Shown here piece by piece: positions 23,101 to 35,685 of a stretch of DNA of 64,000 bases. Under the pieces are notes generated by a model that was given only the letters and a program-made list of their open reading frames with translations, was not told where the DNA came from and did not search any database. Position 1 is the first letter of the stretch. Every line of letters begins with the position of its first letter. Position numbers and translations under genes: made by a program. The stretch comes from Drosophila miranda (lineage: Eukaryota; Arthropoda; Insecta; Diptera; Drosophilidae): assembly GCF_003369915.1 (NCBI RefSeq), contig NC_046677.1, forward strand, positions 17,626,913 to 17,690,912. Direction: 5' to 3'.

Positions 23101-23257
23101 ACGCAACAGCAATTGGATGAGTTCAGCAACACGGTCCTGAGGTGAGTCCACTTCAATTGATTCTCCAAACCAGTTCTAAAATATATTCTCTCAAAGGGCG
23201 GACACCACAAAGGCCATCTCCCAGGCGCTGAAAACATTTACGCGACTCTTTCGTTGA
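20198..23257 (+). CDS. Tnpo-SR: Transportin-SR (importin-beta family nuclear import receptor)
   Basis: Five coding exons (20198-20311, 20384-21475, 21548-21714, 21780-23141, 23197-23257) give 931 aa, the usual length of TNPO3/importin-13-type receptors. The N terminus (SVDVVYQAISALFQGNNPKE, then ANKWLQEFQKS) is the conserved importin-beta N-terminal region that binds RanGTP, and the rest is HEAT-like helices. TNPO3 carries SR splicing factors into the nucleus, so it fits functionally with Cwc25 and other RNA factors, though that pairing is coincidental. The start MDTYSV was chosen over the upstream in-frame Met (20087), because the upstream residues lack family similarity. All introns (49-72 bp) have GT/AG ends and consistent phases. 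No disruption. Confidence 0.93.
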
Positions 23258-24100
23258 AACGAACCCAGAAACGAATCCAAAATAGGATCGGGACTGTAGG
23301 AAAGAAATGGCAATGATGTTAATGAAGTGTACATTTCAAATGATGTATGTATATTAGGATGGGCGGTGGCGCAGTGTCAACTGCTGCAAACAATTTGTTG
23401 AAAACGCACTTGCCCTTCAATCTTTATTATAGTTGAATCAATTGTTTGACGTCTTAAGTTATAATTTATAAACTATAAAACAAAATTTTATAATTCTGAG
23501 TGCGGTCACGAGATCCTCACAACCCCTAGAATTAAGCATATTACTAATTAGTGCACTCTTAGAATTAAAGTTCAGCCCCCAATGACTCTAAAACTCTAAA
23601 AACAAAGAAAAACCAACCGTAAAATATAAACCAAGCAAAGTTCAATGACAAAACGATTGAGTATGGTATTTATTCACAATTCATTAAGGCTAGGCCAACG
23701 GCACAAACAAATAAATAATTATGGGAGCTGTGCTTTAAATGACATACATAGATATGATATTGTAATCGTTCGTATGAGGTGATACGAACGCGATATTCTG
23801 ATACGAGGCCACCAGACTGGAAATGTCTCCTTCTACCGGTCACAAACATTTGGACGCCATTACAATTCCGATCTAGTAGTTAAACGGACTTGAAGCTCAC
23901 ACAACTCCTCTTGGGACAAAACAACATAGATGGATACACAAATACATATGTACGTATATAAGACATTGACGTGCGAAAACTACGGCTTAGCGAATCATTT
24001 TACGCTTAATTCTAATTGCACAAGTTAACTAATTGCACTTTTCGCTTAGCAGATACGCTACGGGATGCCGATCATAATTTGGGCATAATCTAGTGGAGAT
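23258..24100. other. Convergent spacer with the Tnpo-SR 3' UTR
   Basis: AT-rich sequence between the convergent Tnpo-SR and Snx21 stops. An AATAAATAATTATG at about 23706 could serve the plus-strand transcript. No gene or repeat of note. Confidence 0.4.
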
Positions 24101-25182
24101 TTAAATGGTTTCGGTTCGCGGATCGATCTTGTGTATAGCCTGCATGAGGCTGGCGGTTTGGGCCGTGTTGATGCCCTGCTTGGACATGTCCGTTAGCCGG
24201 TCGGTAATGGGTTTTTGGTCCTGCCCGCGCTGCCACCTGCAACGAGAAGTACAGTCTAGAGTGGGGCATATGGTTTCGCAGCTTCTGGCACTTACCACAG
24301 ATGAGCACAGGTGTGGAGCAGGGGAATATAGAGCGGCAGTAGATCAATGTCGCTTACAGTCTCAAAGCGACCCAGGGCCAATAGAGCCCAGCGCTCGGCG
24401 GAGTGGTGGGGCACTGGAGAAGACGTGCAGGCTGCCACCAGGCGGCAGAGTATCAGAAGTACTGGGCGAGCGCGATTCATGTATATCTTGTTCAGCAGAC
24501 GAAAACAGTTCTCGAGTATGGGAATGGCGTTCTCGTGGCGACGCTCGTCCAAGAACTGGCATGCACGGGACAGCTCATCGTTCTGCAGAAAGTGCAGAAA
24601 GTCGTCCGAATCGCGCAGTTTGGAGTGGCTGGCCACGAACGTAAGGAACTGCTCAAAGGCAGCGCTGCGTTCGCCAATCAACTCGGACTTGAAGTTGCCC
24701 ATGAGCACTTTGTTGGGGAAGTACATGTTCGCCATCTCAGCGGGGTGCTGGCGCTTCAGGCAAAGATACAGCTCACGAAAATCCGTATAGCGACGCTCGA
24801 TCTTTGCTGGCTGAGCGTCTTCTTCGGTGCCGTCTTGGCGCACGGTGACCTCGTAGACTACATAACGCTTGATTTTCACATCCTCCCCGTCTGGGGGCAT
24901 GATGTGGGCGAGTAGAATGTCAAACCGCAGCACAGTTCCTTCGCTGGGTGGCTCATACGTGGTGGACGATGTGGGGCGCTCCCAGAAACCTACGGAAAAC
25001 TGCATTTGTCAGACCAGACCCACGGCTTAGTGTGCACCAATCAGCGTCGAACCTTTTTGAAGTGTCCTATCTGTTACTTGCGACGGAATGTCTAAGGCCG
25101 CCGCCTCTATGGCTGGGCTGTCGAGCTCGTCGGGACCAGGCCCCTCGAACGAGGGTTCATGGGGGAGAAGACGTTTCGCCAT
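24101..25182 (-). CDS. Snx21: Sorting nexin with PX domain, SNX20/21-like
   Basis: Exons 25182-25078 (35 codons, MAKRLLPHEPSFEG), 24999-24296 and 24236-24101 encode 314 aa with consistent phases (0 and 2). The PX domain occupies roughly residues 55-185: RFDILLAHIM, VVYEVTVRQ, the phosphoinositide-binding IERRYTDFRELYLCLKR, the P-x-K loop (FPNKVLMGNFKSELIGER) and FLTFVASH. It is followed by the helical PXB/TPR-like C-terminal domain typical of SNX20/SNX21. Such proteins bind PI3P/PI(4,5)P2 on early endosomes and help sort cargo. The gene is convergent with Tnpo-SR. The Snx21 name is by domain layout. Snx20-type is the alternative. Confidence 0.85.
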
Positions 25183-25854
25183 CACAGCATGCACTGAAGA
25201 AAGAAATCAAAGGTGAGCTCTCGTCTGCTACAGTTGTCTGCCAATTGCAGGTTTGCTTACTCTCAGAAATGGGAACAGAAGAGTATTGCCCGCAGCTGTG
25301 CTGGTGCGAATCGCTTCTGGTTATGGAATATTACTTAGACTGCATAGTGTGTGCGGGAGAATGCAGCTGTGATGATTGACTCAATATTGCAATGACTAAT
25401 CCCGCCCCAAACAAAATGCTGGCAGAGAGTTGAGCGGAAAGTGGGCCGCCTTTGTCTTAGTGCCAGAGAAACGCTCATAGTCGACTACGAACACACTCTA
25501 AGGCGTGGGAGGTTTGGTCAGAATGAGCTTAGGTCAGATCTTCTGTTTATGAAGCGCACCGAATGAGCTGCATATATTTGCAGGCATTGCTTAATGATAC
25601 ATCATTATCAATCATCAAGCAATCGTTTGTTAGGATTATTCCTAAACATAATTCATCTAAAGTCGTAACAACCGTCATTGTGTGGGGTATAATAATATTA
25701 CAAGCAGTCAAGTCCGGCAACCTCGGACGCAGTCTAGCCCTCTGGCAGCGCTTGGGAATTGTCTGTCTCTGCTTCCTCTTGCTGCCAAAAACCAAAACAC
25801 CCACAGACGGGGAGAAAAATATTCAATACACACAAGTAAAGCAAATCAGAAAAG
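25183..25854. other. Snx21 and aph-1 divergent promoter region
   Basis: The 670 bp between the divergent Snx21 and aph-1 starts have no supported gene. Short plus- and minus-strand frames overlap with no recognisable content. The aph-1 start has a good context (AAAAGATGAC). Confidence 0.45.
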
Positions 25855-26642
25855 ATGACTCTGCCCGAGTTCTTCGGCTGCACTTTTATTGCATTTGGTC
25901 CTCCATTCGCGCTGTTTGTCTTCACCATCGCCAATGATCCGGTGCGCATCATCATACTTATTGCAGCGGCATTTTTCTGGCTGCTGTCCCTGTTGCTCTC
26001 GTCGCTGCTGTGGTTTGCCATGATTCCGCTGCGCGATGTCCTGGCATTCGGGGTGTTCTTCTCGGTGGTCTTTCAGGAATGCTTCCGGTATATCATTTAT
26101 CGCATTTTACGCAGCACGGAACAGGGCTTGCAAGCCGTGGCCGAGGACACCAGAGTGACGGACAACAAGCATATTCTGTCGTATGTCTCCGGCCTAGGAT
26201 TCGGAATCATATCCGGCATGTTTGCGCTGGTCAATGTTCTGGCTGATATGGTGAGTGTGACTGAGGTTTGCCCAACAGACGGTGGCTTTAGTTGTCTAAT
26301 CAACCTATATTGGAACAGAGTGGACCCGGAACCATGGGCCTCCAGAGTGGCACTGAGCTATTCTTTGTCACCTCAGCAGCTCAGGCACTGTCCATCATAC
26401 TGCTGCACACCTTCTGGAGCGTGATCTTTTTCAACGCCTGCGACACGAACAACTATCTGCACATTGCCTACGTAGTAGGCAGCCATCTGTTCGTATCTCT
26501 CCTGACCCTCCTCAATGCCAGTGAGTTATACACGGCTACTTTGATGACCAATTATATCATCACCATTCTCACGGGACTTCTGGCATTTCGAGTGGCGGGC
26601 GGAACCTCGCGCAGTTTCAAGAAATTCGTAACATGCCAATGA
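25855..26642 (+). CDS. aph-1: Gamma-secretase subunit Aph-1
   Basis: Exons 25855-26250 and 26319-26642 give 239 aa, matching the family length. It is a seven-pass membrane protein: MTLPEFFGCTFIAFGPPFAL is the characteristic start, and GLGFGIISG carries the conserved GxxxG packing motif of TM4. The conserved histidines occur in LLHTFW and VVGSHLF. Aph-1 scaffolds presenilin, nicastrin and Pen-2 in gamma-secretase, which cleaves Notch and other type I membrane proteins. The intron is 68 bp. It is convergent with Taf10b (stops 116 bp apart). No defects seen. Confidence 0.96.
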
Positions 26643-26757
26643 ACAACATTTTAGTATTAACCACTTAGATGTTAGTGTCTGGATATTTATAATTGAACAA
26701 TAATCGACTTTTGAATAAACTTAAAACTAGGTGAGAGAATTTATAATGTGCAGAGAT

Positions 26758-27273
26758 CTACTGGCTATAGTCCATTTTGCGAACATTGATTCCGTAGTCG
26801 GCCAGCGCTGGTTGCAGATCTTCCATGGTCAATGTAAACTTGCGATCCTTTGCCTGTAAATGACGGATATGCTTTAACTCAGTTCGTTAGAAAATTTCAT
26901 CCGTTACCTTTGATCCGCCAGGTGTGTTGGTAGTTTGCAAGTGCGTACGCGCTTTGGAGTGCTGCAGAGCATCGTCCATGATCTCCGACATGTATTTCTG
27001 GGCTGCAATGCTAATGAGACGCACAATCCGTTTGTCGTCCGCCTGGAATCCACCTAAATTCAAATAATGCGCTGTCACGGCATCGGGAATCAACGGCGTG
27101 TAGTCTTCCAGCTGCAACATGAAGTCGCTGAGATGGGCCGCGGTGGTAAGGCGGTCGCGGTCTGCACTTCCTCCACCAGCAGCCATGCCTGCTCCGCCCT
27201 GTCCAGCTGAGGAGGCTCCTTGGTTTGAAGGGCCCGTCAGGCCGTAGATTATACCAAAATTGGATCCGACCAT
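26758..27273 (-). CDS. Taf10b: TFIID/SAGA subunit Taf10b
   Basis: Exons 27273-26908 and 26853-26758 give 153 aa. The start MVGSNFGIIYGLTG was preferred over an upstream Met at 27354, which would add a hydrophobic run atypical of TAFs. A Gly/Ser/Ala-rich linker leads into the histone-fold domain: LSDFMLQLEDYTPLIPDAVT, the RIVRLISIAAQKY helix, then DDALQHSKARTHL. Exon 2 carries KDRKFTLTMEDLQPALADYG, the end of the fold. Taf10 pairs with Taf8 or Taf3 in TFIID and with other histone-fold proteins in SAGA. It sits head to head with the paralogue Taf10. The intron interrupts the linker after GGSK. Confidence 0.9.
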
Positions 27274-27939
27274 TATCAAGAAAAATATGCAAAAGCAACA
27301 CAAAACAACAGTGTGACTGACTGAATAGAAATATACCGAAACATACCGTCTCATTTAAAAAATATACCGTAAATATACTGACAAATTCAAATTCTAGTTT
27401 ACATATTCCTCGTTATTGATCTTCCGTGGAATATTACTAGCTTTTTTATTTTTTGTGCGATTAACGGTTTCAATTTATTCCCATTTTTAAGCAAACAAGA
27501 ATAGTTTTATACCTTACTATCGTAATTTTGAGTGTTTTACAGCTTTCTAATGTTTTCTAGTTTCACCTCGTTGTGCTAATACACCGTTTATGGCAAATGT
27601 ATCAAATGTGTAGTTATCAAACAGTGTAAAACAAGAATTTTGTTCAATTTTTGATGACCCTTTTTCATTAAACTTTGTATGATGAACAATCATATAAAAG
27701 GGAGTATTTAAAACTAGCAAATCTTGTAGAAAATTTAATAATTCATCGAATAAAATTATATGATCAGTGCGGAAGGTTCTATCTAGCAAGTAATTCTATG
27801 CCGAATATCAAGATCGAGGAATGTCAACGCAGTCACGGATGGTGGCGCTGCGGGTGTCGTTGCTTCACTCGTTTCTTCCACTCGCTTGTTCCAGAAGCAG
27901 CTGTTATTGTTACAAATAAAAAATAGCAACTCAATAATT
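27274..27939. promoter_or_regulatory. Divergent Taf10b/Taf10 intergenic promoter region
   Basis: About 670 bp of AT-rich sequence between two divergent paralogues that serve the same complexes. No DRE core is seen. It presumably holds both promoters. Confidence 0.35.
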
Positions 27940-28499
27940 ATGGCTTCAGATGGAGAGGATGTTAATCTAACGCCTACAGAGTCTCTGGCGACCGACACGG
28001 AGGATGAGGAGCACCCGTTAAGCCCTCAGCAGCACTCCGACCAGGAAACGGATGAGGAAGACTTGGAAGTGGAGGAGGCGCCAGCCTCGTCCGAAGATGC
28101 TGATGTGGATGAACTTCTCCGACAGCTAGAGGATTACACTCCCACGCTACCCGACGCCCTAACGGTCAACGTACTCAAATCTGTACGTATTGAATGAAGG
28201 GTGCACTATACTATTTCTTGACCCAATTTTTGTGACTGCAGGCTGGGTTCTCAAAGGTGGACCCACAGATTGTGCGTTTGGTGTCTGTATCGGCGCAAAA
28301 GTTCATATCGGATATCGCCAATGATGCACTGCAGCACTGCAAGACCCGCAACACCAACATTCAGCACTCCAGTGGACACAGCACCAGCAAGGACAAAAAG
28401 AACCCCAAGGATCGCAAATACACATTGGCCATGGAAGATTTGGTTCCAGCTCTGGCTGACCATGGCATAACCATGCGAAAGCCCCAATACTTTGTTTAG
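27940..28499 (+). CDS. Taf10: TFIID/SAGA subunit Taf10
   Basis: Exons 27940-28182 and 28242-28499 give 166 aa. The N-terminal 50 residues are acidic (DTEDEEHPLSP, then DQETDEEDLEVEEA), followed by the histone fold: DELLRQLEDYTPTLPDAL, PQIVRLVSVSAQKFISDI and DALQHCKTRNTNI, ending in KDRKYTLAMEDLVPALADHG. It matches D. melanogaster TAFII24 in length and shares about two thirds of its fold with the adjacent Taf10b, showing an old tandem-inverted duplication. The intron lies at a different point than in Taf10b. Confidence 0.92.
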
Positions 28500-28661
28500 T
28501 TAATTGTTCAAGCATTAAGCGAAGAGTTGTACTTTAATATATACCATCTAAATTTAATAATTTTAATGTAATAAATAATGCTCACGCTTTTGTGAGCAAA
28601 ACAATGCACAAAAAATCCCTAGTGCGTTCGTAATTGCCACCAGTTGGCAGTCCGCCTTTTG

Positions 28662-29240
<579 letters not shown>

Positions 29241-29315
29241 GAACCTCTCCCCATAGGCGATAAAATCTACCAAATATATATATATATTATGGCATATGTA
29301 TTTGACGTAAAGTAT

Positions 29316-30109
29316 TCATTTGGAGTTACACATCTTAAAGTCGACGGCTCTGTTCAAGAATTTGCACACTTTTCCGTAGTTGTCGGTTTTTTCAGCCATT
29401 AAGTCTGGATCCAGGCAATTAAGGAATATCTCCTCAGCCCCCAATTGATGAGCAATGGTTCCAAAGCGTCGTAGTGGGCGCGTGCGCACCGTATCCAACA
29501 TGGTGCCCACGACTAGGATGGGCACATGATGACGGTCTAATATACGTTTGCGTTTTTTGTGCCGGTGCTGGCTTATCTCGAGCAGTGGGCCGTATATCCA
29601 GTCGTGCAAATGATCCTGGGATTCCATGTCCTTCATATTATAAACCAAGACGATTCCGTCCATATTCTTGTACAAGGGATGTCTGTCCACTCGACTCTTG
29701 CTCATTGAGCTGTTCTTATCGTAGAACTCTACGAAATATATCACATTAGAAGCTGGTGGCGGTTCTCTGGGGAACATCCTTTGGTTTGGGCGGTCCGAAG
29801 AGGAGGGCGACGTCCACTCGGGAGTGAGCGGCAGATGTCCCATGATGGGGTACTCGTGCAGGCGCGCTTGGACGGTCCATTCGCTGTTGGAAACAGTTCT
29901 GGAGGAGGGTGTTGGCGTGATCGCGCTGTTAGCCAGTAAGTTAGTCAAACATGACTTTCCAACTCCTACAGATTTGTTTAACTGTAAAGCTGCTGTTATA
30001 TCTTAATTCATCGACTCTCACCTGGGTCACCCAGTATTAAAATGCGGACCGTGCGCACTTCCGCCTCAAGCCGTTGCAATTCCTGCTTCCAATTCTGGAA
30101 TCGTGTCAT
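29316..30109 (-). CDS. Rab-like GTPase RabL3 homologue
   Basis: Exons 30109-30022 and 29965-29316 encode 245 aa with the intron in the P-loop: ILILGDP|GVGKSCLTNLLA. The switch and core regions are diverged from true Rabs (IYFVEFYDKNS, DGIVLVYNMKDMES) and the usual NKxD is replaced, with VPILVVGTMLD preceding it. RABL3-type proteins carry a long C-terminal extension with no prenylated cysteines, and here the end is MCNSK, fitting that group. Family role (membrane traffic, prenylation control) is from the vertebrate protein. I infer no specific role in the fly. Symbol left blank. Confidence 0.82.
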
Positions 30110-30427
30110 TGTAGTCCAGTTTTATTTTTGTTCTAGCACGAACTGTAATTGTGTCGTGAATATATGGATCTGAAGTGCCGACCAGGAATTAAATAGTGCC
30201 CTGACCTACTTCGATTTCACTTAGCCAATGCATTTTTCAAAATGACACTTCACTGAATACTGAATGTTAATTCTAATTTGTTAGCTTGGCAGTAGGCGAA
30301 AATTTTATTGTTTTGATTAAAATAATTTTCAATGAAGCCTGAATACTTATGAATGTACAGTGGAGCAGTGACATATCACAGAAGTCTGGATCCAAAACAT
30401 CGTTGCTCTAGCTCTTATAGTCTTTGA
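30110..30427. other. Intergenic, no feature seen
   Basis: A short AT-rich spacer between RabL3 and the mini-me element. It presumably includes the RabL3 promoter. Confidence 0.3.
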
Positions 30428-30640
30428 GCACTAGGCGCTGAAGGGGACGGACAGACGGACGGACGGACAGACGGACAGACGGACAGACTGACATGGCTCA
30501 ATCGACTCGGCTATTGATGCTGATCAAGAATATATATACTTTATGGGGTCGGAAACGATTCCTTCTGGACGTTACACACATCCACTTTTACCACAAATCT
30601 AATATACCCCAATACTCATTTTGAGTATCGGGTATAACAA
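30428..30640. mobile_element. mini-me / DINE-1 (Helentron-type) fragment
   Basis: A (GACG/GACA)n tract (about 30448-30491) is followed by the conserved core TTGATGCTGATCAAGAAT (30514-30531), a TA run (ATATATATACTTTATGGGG) and ATTCCTTCTGGACGTTACACA. The (GTCY)n and TA proto-microsatellites around a conserved core are the hallmark of mini-me elements, related to DINE-1/INE-1. No terminal hairpin was verified. Recognition is by the core. Confidence 0.8.
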
Positions 30641-31440
30641 TTAGCTTGTACTCTCCATTGCTATCCCGCTCCCCTCTTCCAGAGGAAATTATTTATGAAA
30701 CAATAAAGAGAACAATTAGAAAAACATTTTTGATATATGCACTTTCAAATCAGCTACGAGTTAGGGTCCTGTTTCGTACAAGTACATACAGACCACTGTT
30801 TAGTTCTTTAATGGAATACCATACTTAAATCGCTCGAGGCGTCGCCGTTCGTGTGACCGATGACTTTGACTTCAAATGGACTTGTAACTTCAGAATGCCG
30901 AATCTCATTACTATAATATACGATATGCAAGGGCTCTATTTATCAAAGACACACGATCCGGGTAGCACACAGACGGCTTCTTATAAGTGTTATCATCGTC
31001 AGCATAAGCCGCATAGATAATAAGGATTTGGTTTATAAACCATTGTTGTGCACATGTACATACGTGAGCTGTGGTTTTACATCACAACCTTTGTCGATAA
31101 GAGGAGCGAATAGGTATAGTAATCCTAATCCCTTAACTAAATGTATTAGGTGTACCAAAGTATTGATTTGATAAGCCAAAAGTGAAGCTGTAATATATTT
31201 CCGGAAGATTTTGTTGGCTTAATTTTCTCGCTGTATGACCGATTCCTTTGGCTTAAGCCTATGCACTGACTCCCAGAATCGGGGGGCCAATATACAGCTG
31301 TCCAGTGCAACGCGATTTATAGCTAATGTGTCAGCAAAAAAGACTGCAAGATCGGGATGTAACCAGATACGATACCGAAGAGCTGAGAAAACGAGCTGGT
31401 GAAACGAAGTGGAATTAAAGGCCACTGTTAATAGTTTTCA
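30641..31440. other. Intergenic, presumably past the Syt1 transcript end
   Basis: AT-rich with no supported gene or repeat. Frames present are short. Confidence 0.35.
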
Positions 31441-33242
31441 AACATTTGTTTATTGTTTATAAACATTCCTCGTTTCATTTCACATATGTTAGTTCTTGAG
31501 TTTCGTGTGTGTGGGTTACATTGGTATTTGCAATGGATCGTGACACGGCGTGACTGCTGGAACCGTGTGTGATCGATCAGTCGATCTGCCGCTTACCGCT
31601 TACCCTATATAGGAGTGTGTGTATCTATATGGGGGTGTGTCGGGGGGGAGCGTGTTGGCCTGTGTTAAATTCATTTGCCTTTGAAATAAAATGATATACT
31701 TGTCTTGCAATACAGTTGCATTATCGTATGTTTATATATGCAGTTTATTCAGTAATATTCATTCGTTCGACGCTTCCCGCAAAGCCTCAATTCAAGATTC
31801 GTTTGTATTAGCATTTAAAACATACATACATACATTACTATCATATATGGTTTCGCACGCATATGGTTTTGTTTTTGTTTTTGTTTAGGTATTAGGTATT
31901 ATTTGCCTTTGCCATATAGTAAATATAATTTATTTAAAATTCAAAAACATCTATAAACAGTTTATCATAAACAACAAAACTCCGGAAAGAGTCATAAAAT
32001 GATATCCGCGAGTGGTATGGTGCTGAGTGAGTGTAGGTATTGTAGATTCTGAACTGAGAGATGGCTACTCCATCGCAACTCCCAGATGGAGTATGGATGC
32101 CGCTCGTATGTATGTATATCGTTTATTTATGTAATTATTTATATATCGTATGGTATCTTCATACTATGCGGTGCTCGTGATGGTTTTGTATAAATGTCTA
32201 GGGTACTTCCCAGCTCGCCTAGGATACCGGGCATACCGGGTATACCCTGCTCCTGGGATTGTACTCGAGTTGGATGTATGTATGTATGTATATGTATGTA
32301 TACTCGTATATGCATATAATGCGCACGCTATGTGGCCAGATTAACTCATATCAACATCAAACATTGTCCTATATTTTAGGTGGCTTGTACCTTTAACGCA
32401 TATTTCTATATCTTGTATTTGTCGCTATTCATTTCTCTACACAGACCCTCTCGATCGTGCGCCCTACACACATACATATACACATATGTATACGTATGTA
32501 TAACACTATAGTGAATACCCTTTGTGATGACATCGATCTCGTCCAATCAAGATTTGTTTCAGGTTTCCGAATCAAATCTCGCACTGCTATACTCGTAGAT
32601 CGGTTGTTCGGATGCTCTTCTCTGGTTTCTAAATGCATTTATGCCTGATTTATCGATAGAAATTACATACATACATATCTATAAAATAAAGATACATACA
32701 TGGACTGCTACATTATCTTTATGGTATCTTCTTACTTCCATCTTCTTTATGTTATTGTTACCTATTTAATATTATTTTTTGTTTTTGTTTTGTTTTGTTT
32801 GGCGTCATTTCGCCTTTCCTACTGATTTGTGCTTTACGTGATGGCTTTGCGCTGCTTTTGAATGCTGCTTTGAAAACGTATCTTTCGAATCTCTCTGCTT
32901 TCGACTTTAGGAAATAATAGTACAAGTACATATACATATACAGATACAGATATTGTTGTATAACTAACTTTATAATACATTTACGTGTACGACTTGCTTT
33001 TTGGTCAGTTCGTGTGGTCAGTTTTACTGTGTGTCTGTGTGTGTATCTGTGTTTGCGTCTGTGTCTCTGTGTATGTATGTATGTACATCCGGATTTTAGA
33101 GGGGCTCACACTTACATTCTTCTCACAAGGGGGTTCTGTGTGTGGCCCAGTGTAACGCTGTTTAACTAAAAATACTGAAACTGAAGGAAAACACAAATGA
33201 AATTTTCTGCTTTTGTCTGGTTTAATATTATATATATGTATG

Positions 33243-33266
33243 TATATATATATATATATATATATA
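33243..33266. repeat. (TA)n microsatellite in the Syt1 3' region
   Basis: A pure TA run of about 24 bp. Confidence 0.9.
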
Positions 33267-35572
33267 GGTGTATATATAATTTGTTTTATTCACTTTCTCA
33301 GTTTAAATTTAAATCAATAATCAACATCATTTCATATAATTTCATATAATTTGTTTAAATACGCAAGTATATATAGTTTGTTTCTCTTTGTTGTTGTTGT
33401 TTTTTTCTTTGTTTTTGTGATTAGGTTATGTTAATTTGTTGTTATTTAAGATTTATTTCGTGTCTTTGTGTCATTGTTCTTGGGTTTTGAGATAATTTAC
33501 AGTAACTATTTGGAAAAGCAAAGTACTTTATTTTGTTTAATTTTTGTATTGAAGAATACTCGTAATTTCTTATAGATCTGTTTTTCCTGTCTTCCATCGA
33601 GCCCATTTCGAGTTCTTTTTAATTTAGATGAATTATATTACATAAATATTTGTTATTTGCATTTGCATCTTGTGTGCACTCATATTTTGTATGCATCTCT
33701 GGCTGTTTCGGTGAACATAACTACAACTGTGTAGGTGTGTGTACAGGGAATACACCGATCCCTAACTACGCATTATCATTACCATTACATAATATACCAT
33801 TTACAGGACAAAAAACATCTAATTTATTAGTGGAATTTCATTACTTTCAATATGGAAAAAATCAGAAAATTATGGCTCATCCTATTCTCTTTTCTCACTT
33901 TCAATTTTTCATTTTATACCCGATTTTCCCTTGGAAACGCGCTGCCCTTGCCTCCTATTCAACTCTGAGACTGTTTCTATGGGAAGATAGAAGTTCTTTT
34001 TGCGGGCCATATTAAAAGATCCGATTTCTTAGTAGGCTTGTGCAGCAAGAGCACTATGTTATATAAGTATATATAAATGTATATTGTTTAGATGTCGTAT
34101 ATATATACTTGAATATAATATAAATAGTAATAACTATTATTGTTCTTAATATTTCTTTTTCTGTTTTAACATTTTGCCATAATCATTTAGTTAGTATGTA
34201 TATTTTCATTAGGTCCTAATATGATTTCTAAATTATTGAGTGTGGTAGAGTCCAAAACGAAGAAATGGAGAAACCTCAAGACTTGAGTCGAAGAAGCAAC
34301 AAAGGGATAGATTCTAGTCGAAAATAAATGAGGATTTTAATAAGGAGATCCACAAATAAAGAAGGTTAAAAGTTCGCGTTAAAAAAATGAGTTTTCAGAT
34401 AAAAAAAAATTGAGCCGTAATATAGTACCTTTTCCTCTTACCTAACATACTTTAAAATAAATAATCAAAAAACAAAGATTCCAATCTGATCCACGGTGCA
34501 AAATGTTCGATATTTTTTAAAGATTAAACTGATGATATATTCCATTGAAATCACGCTTTAAAGTTTAACTTTTGTTATTTGCTTTTGGTTTTGGGGCTTC
34601 CTCTCTACTTACGAATATACGTCTGATTTTGTTAGGTCTTCAAAACTCAGATCTGTGTATACATACATAACATTAGTCTATGCAAGGGTTACATAATATT
34701 TATATATGTATAATATATATAATTTATGATTCTGCTTTCTTTCCTCTGTTTCTGGTTCATACATATGTCTGTCATGTGTTGCTTCTTTGTCTATTATCCA
34801 TATATGTTGATTTATACTTACACAGTTAAGTACATTCTCATAATTTAAACATAATAAATAATTTACATAACAGTTGCGATGCCTTTGTTTATGTTCATTA
34901 GTAATATTATTCGCTAGTAATCCTTCAACAGTTGAAAAGCAAAGTGAAAACTGGTTAGATTCCGACACTTTGTCGCTGGACTAATTTAAAATCGAATGAA
35001 ACTTAACTTTTAAAATGATACCCCACAACTTCCGTTTTGTTTAATTAATTTATCCATACGTCCATACGCTGAGTATGTAGAACATTTCTGTATTCATTTT
35101 AGCGTTAATTTATTTGGAAAAATCGCAATCAGTGACAACAATAAGGTCCTGCGAGTAGTAGATCTGGAAATGAACACTCGCACGAATATATAACTGTGTC
35201 CAAGCCAAATCATTTCGGTTACTGGAAACATTTCATTAGTTTTAAGTTTTCATTTCATTTTCCTGTTCAACCAATGAGATATACCTTATATTCCTAAAGT
35301 TATCATTAAATCGGCTTTGATTCCTGTGTGTATGTGTGTGTGTTTTTTTTTGGTATGTGTGGGTTAACTGCATAGATGAACAATTTGCTTTAACTACGAT
35401 ATTTCATTTGATTGTTGTTTGTCGTTCCGGGTGAGGATCAGGAGGATCTGTTAGATCAGTTAGAGCTGATGATGAATCGATTTCTATGCTTGACGGCTTT
35501 CTTATGTGGTTTCTTTGGTTATTTTCATACGTTTGATAGATGTGCTGTAAGTCTTTAATTGGAAAAAGTAGC

Positions 35573-35610
35573 TGTTGATTCTGATCAAGAGTAAATACTT
35601 TATGGGATTG
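35573..35610. repeat. Degenerate mini-me core remnant next to the Syt1 stop
   Basis: The word TTGATTCTGATCAAGAGTAA followed by ATACTTTATGGG matches the core of the 30428-30640 element (TTGATGCTGATCAAGAATAT, then ATACTTTATGGG) at most positions. It lies about 75 bp past the Syt1 stop, so it is in the transcribed 3' UTR. No GACN tract remains. Confidence 0.6.
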
Positions 35611-35685
35611 GCAGCCTCTTTGGGCGTTGTGTACAATGTGTATAGTCAGCCCACCTGCATTTGTCAGCCATGGCCATGTAGCGCT

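Larger units (their letters stand above)
31441..35685 (-). other. Probable long 3' UTR of Syt1
   Basis: Downstream of the Syt1 stop the minus strand is A/T-rich with many TACATA/ATGTA words, TA repeats (33243-33266) and no coding frame. Several TTTATT (AATAAA on the minus strand) sites occur, including one at about 31449. A long 3' UTR is common for neural genes and fits the 4 kb here. The true end is not determined. Confidence 0.35.

Noticed and set aside
27274-27354. Upstream Met for Taf10b
   Set aside because: It would add a hydrophobic, Cys/Phe-rich run not seen in TAF10 proteins. MVGSNFG is the family-like start.
30428-30640. CRISPR-like or tandem array
   Set aside because: The GACN repeats are the proto-microsatellite of a mini-me element. 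No spacers are present.
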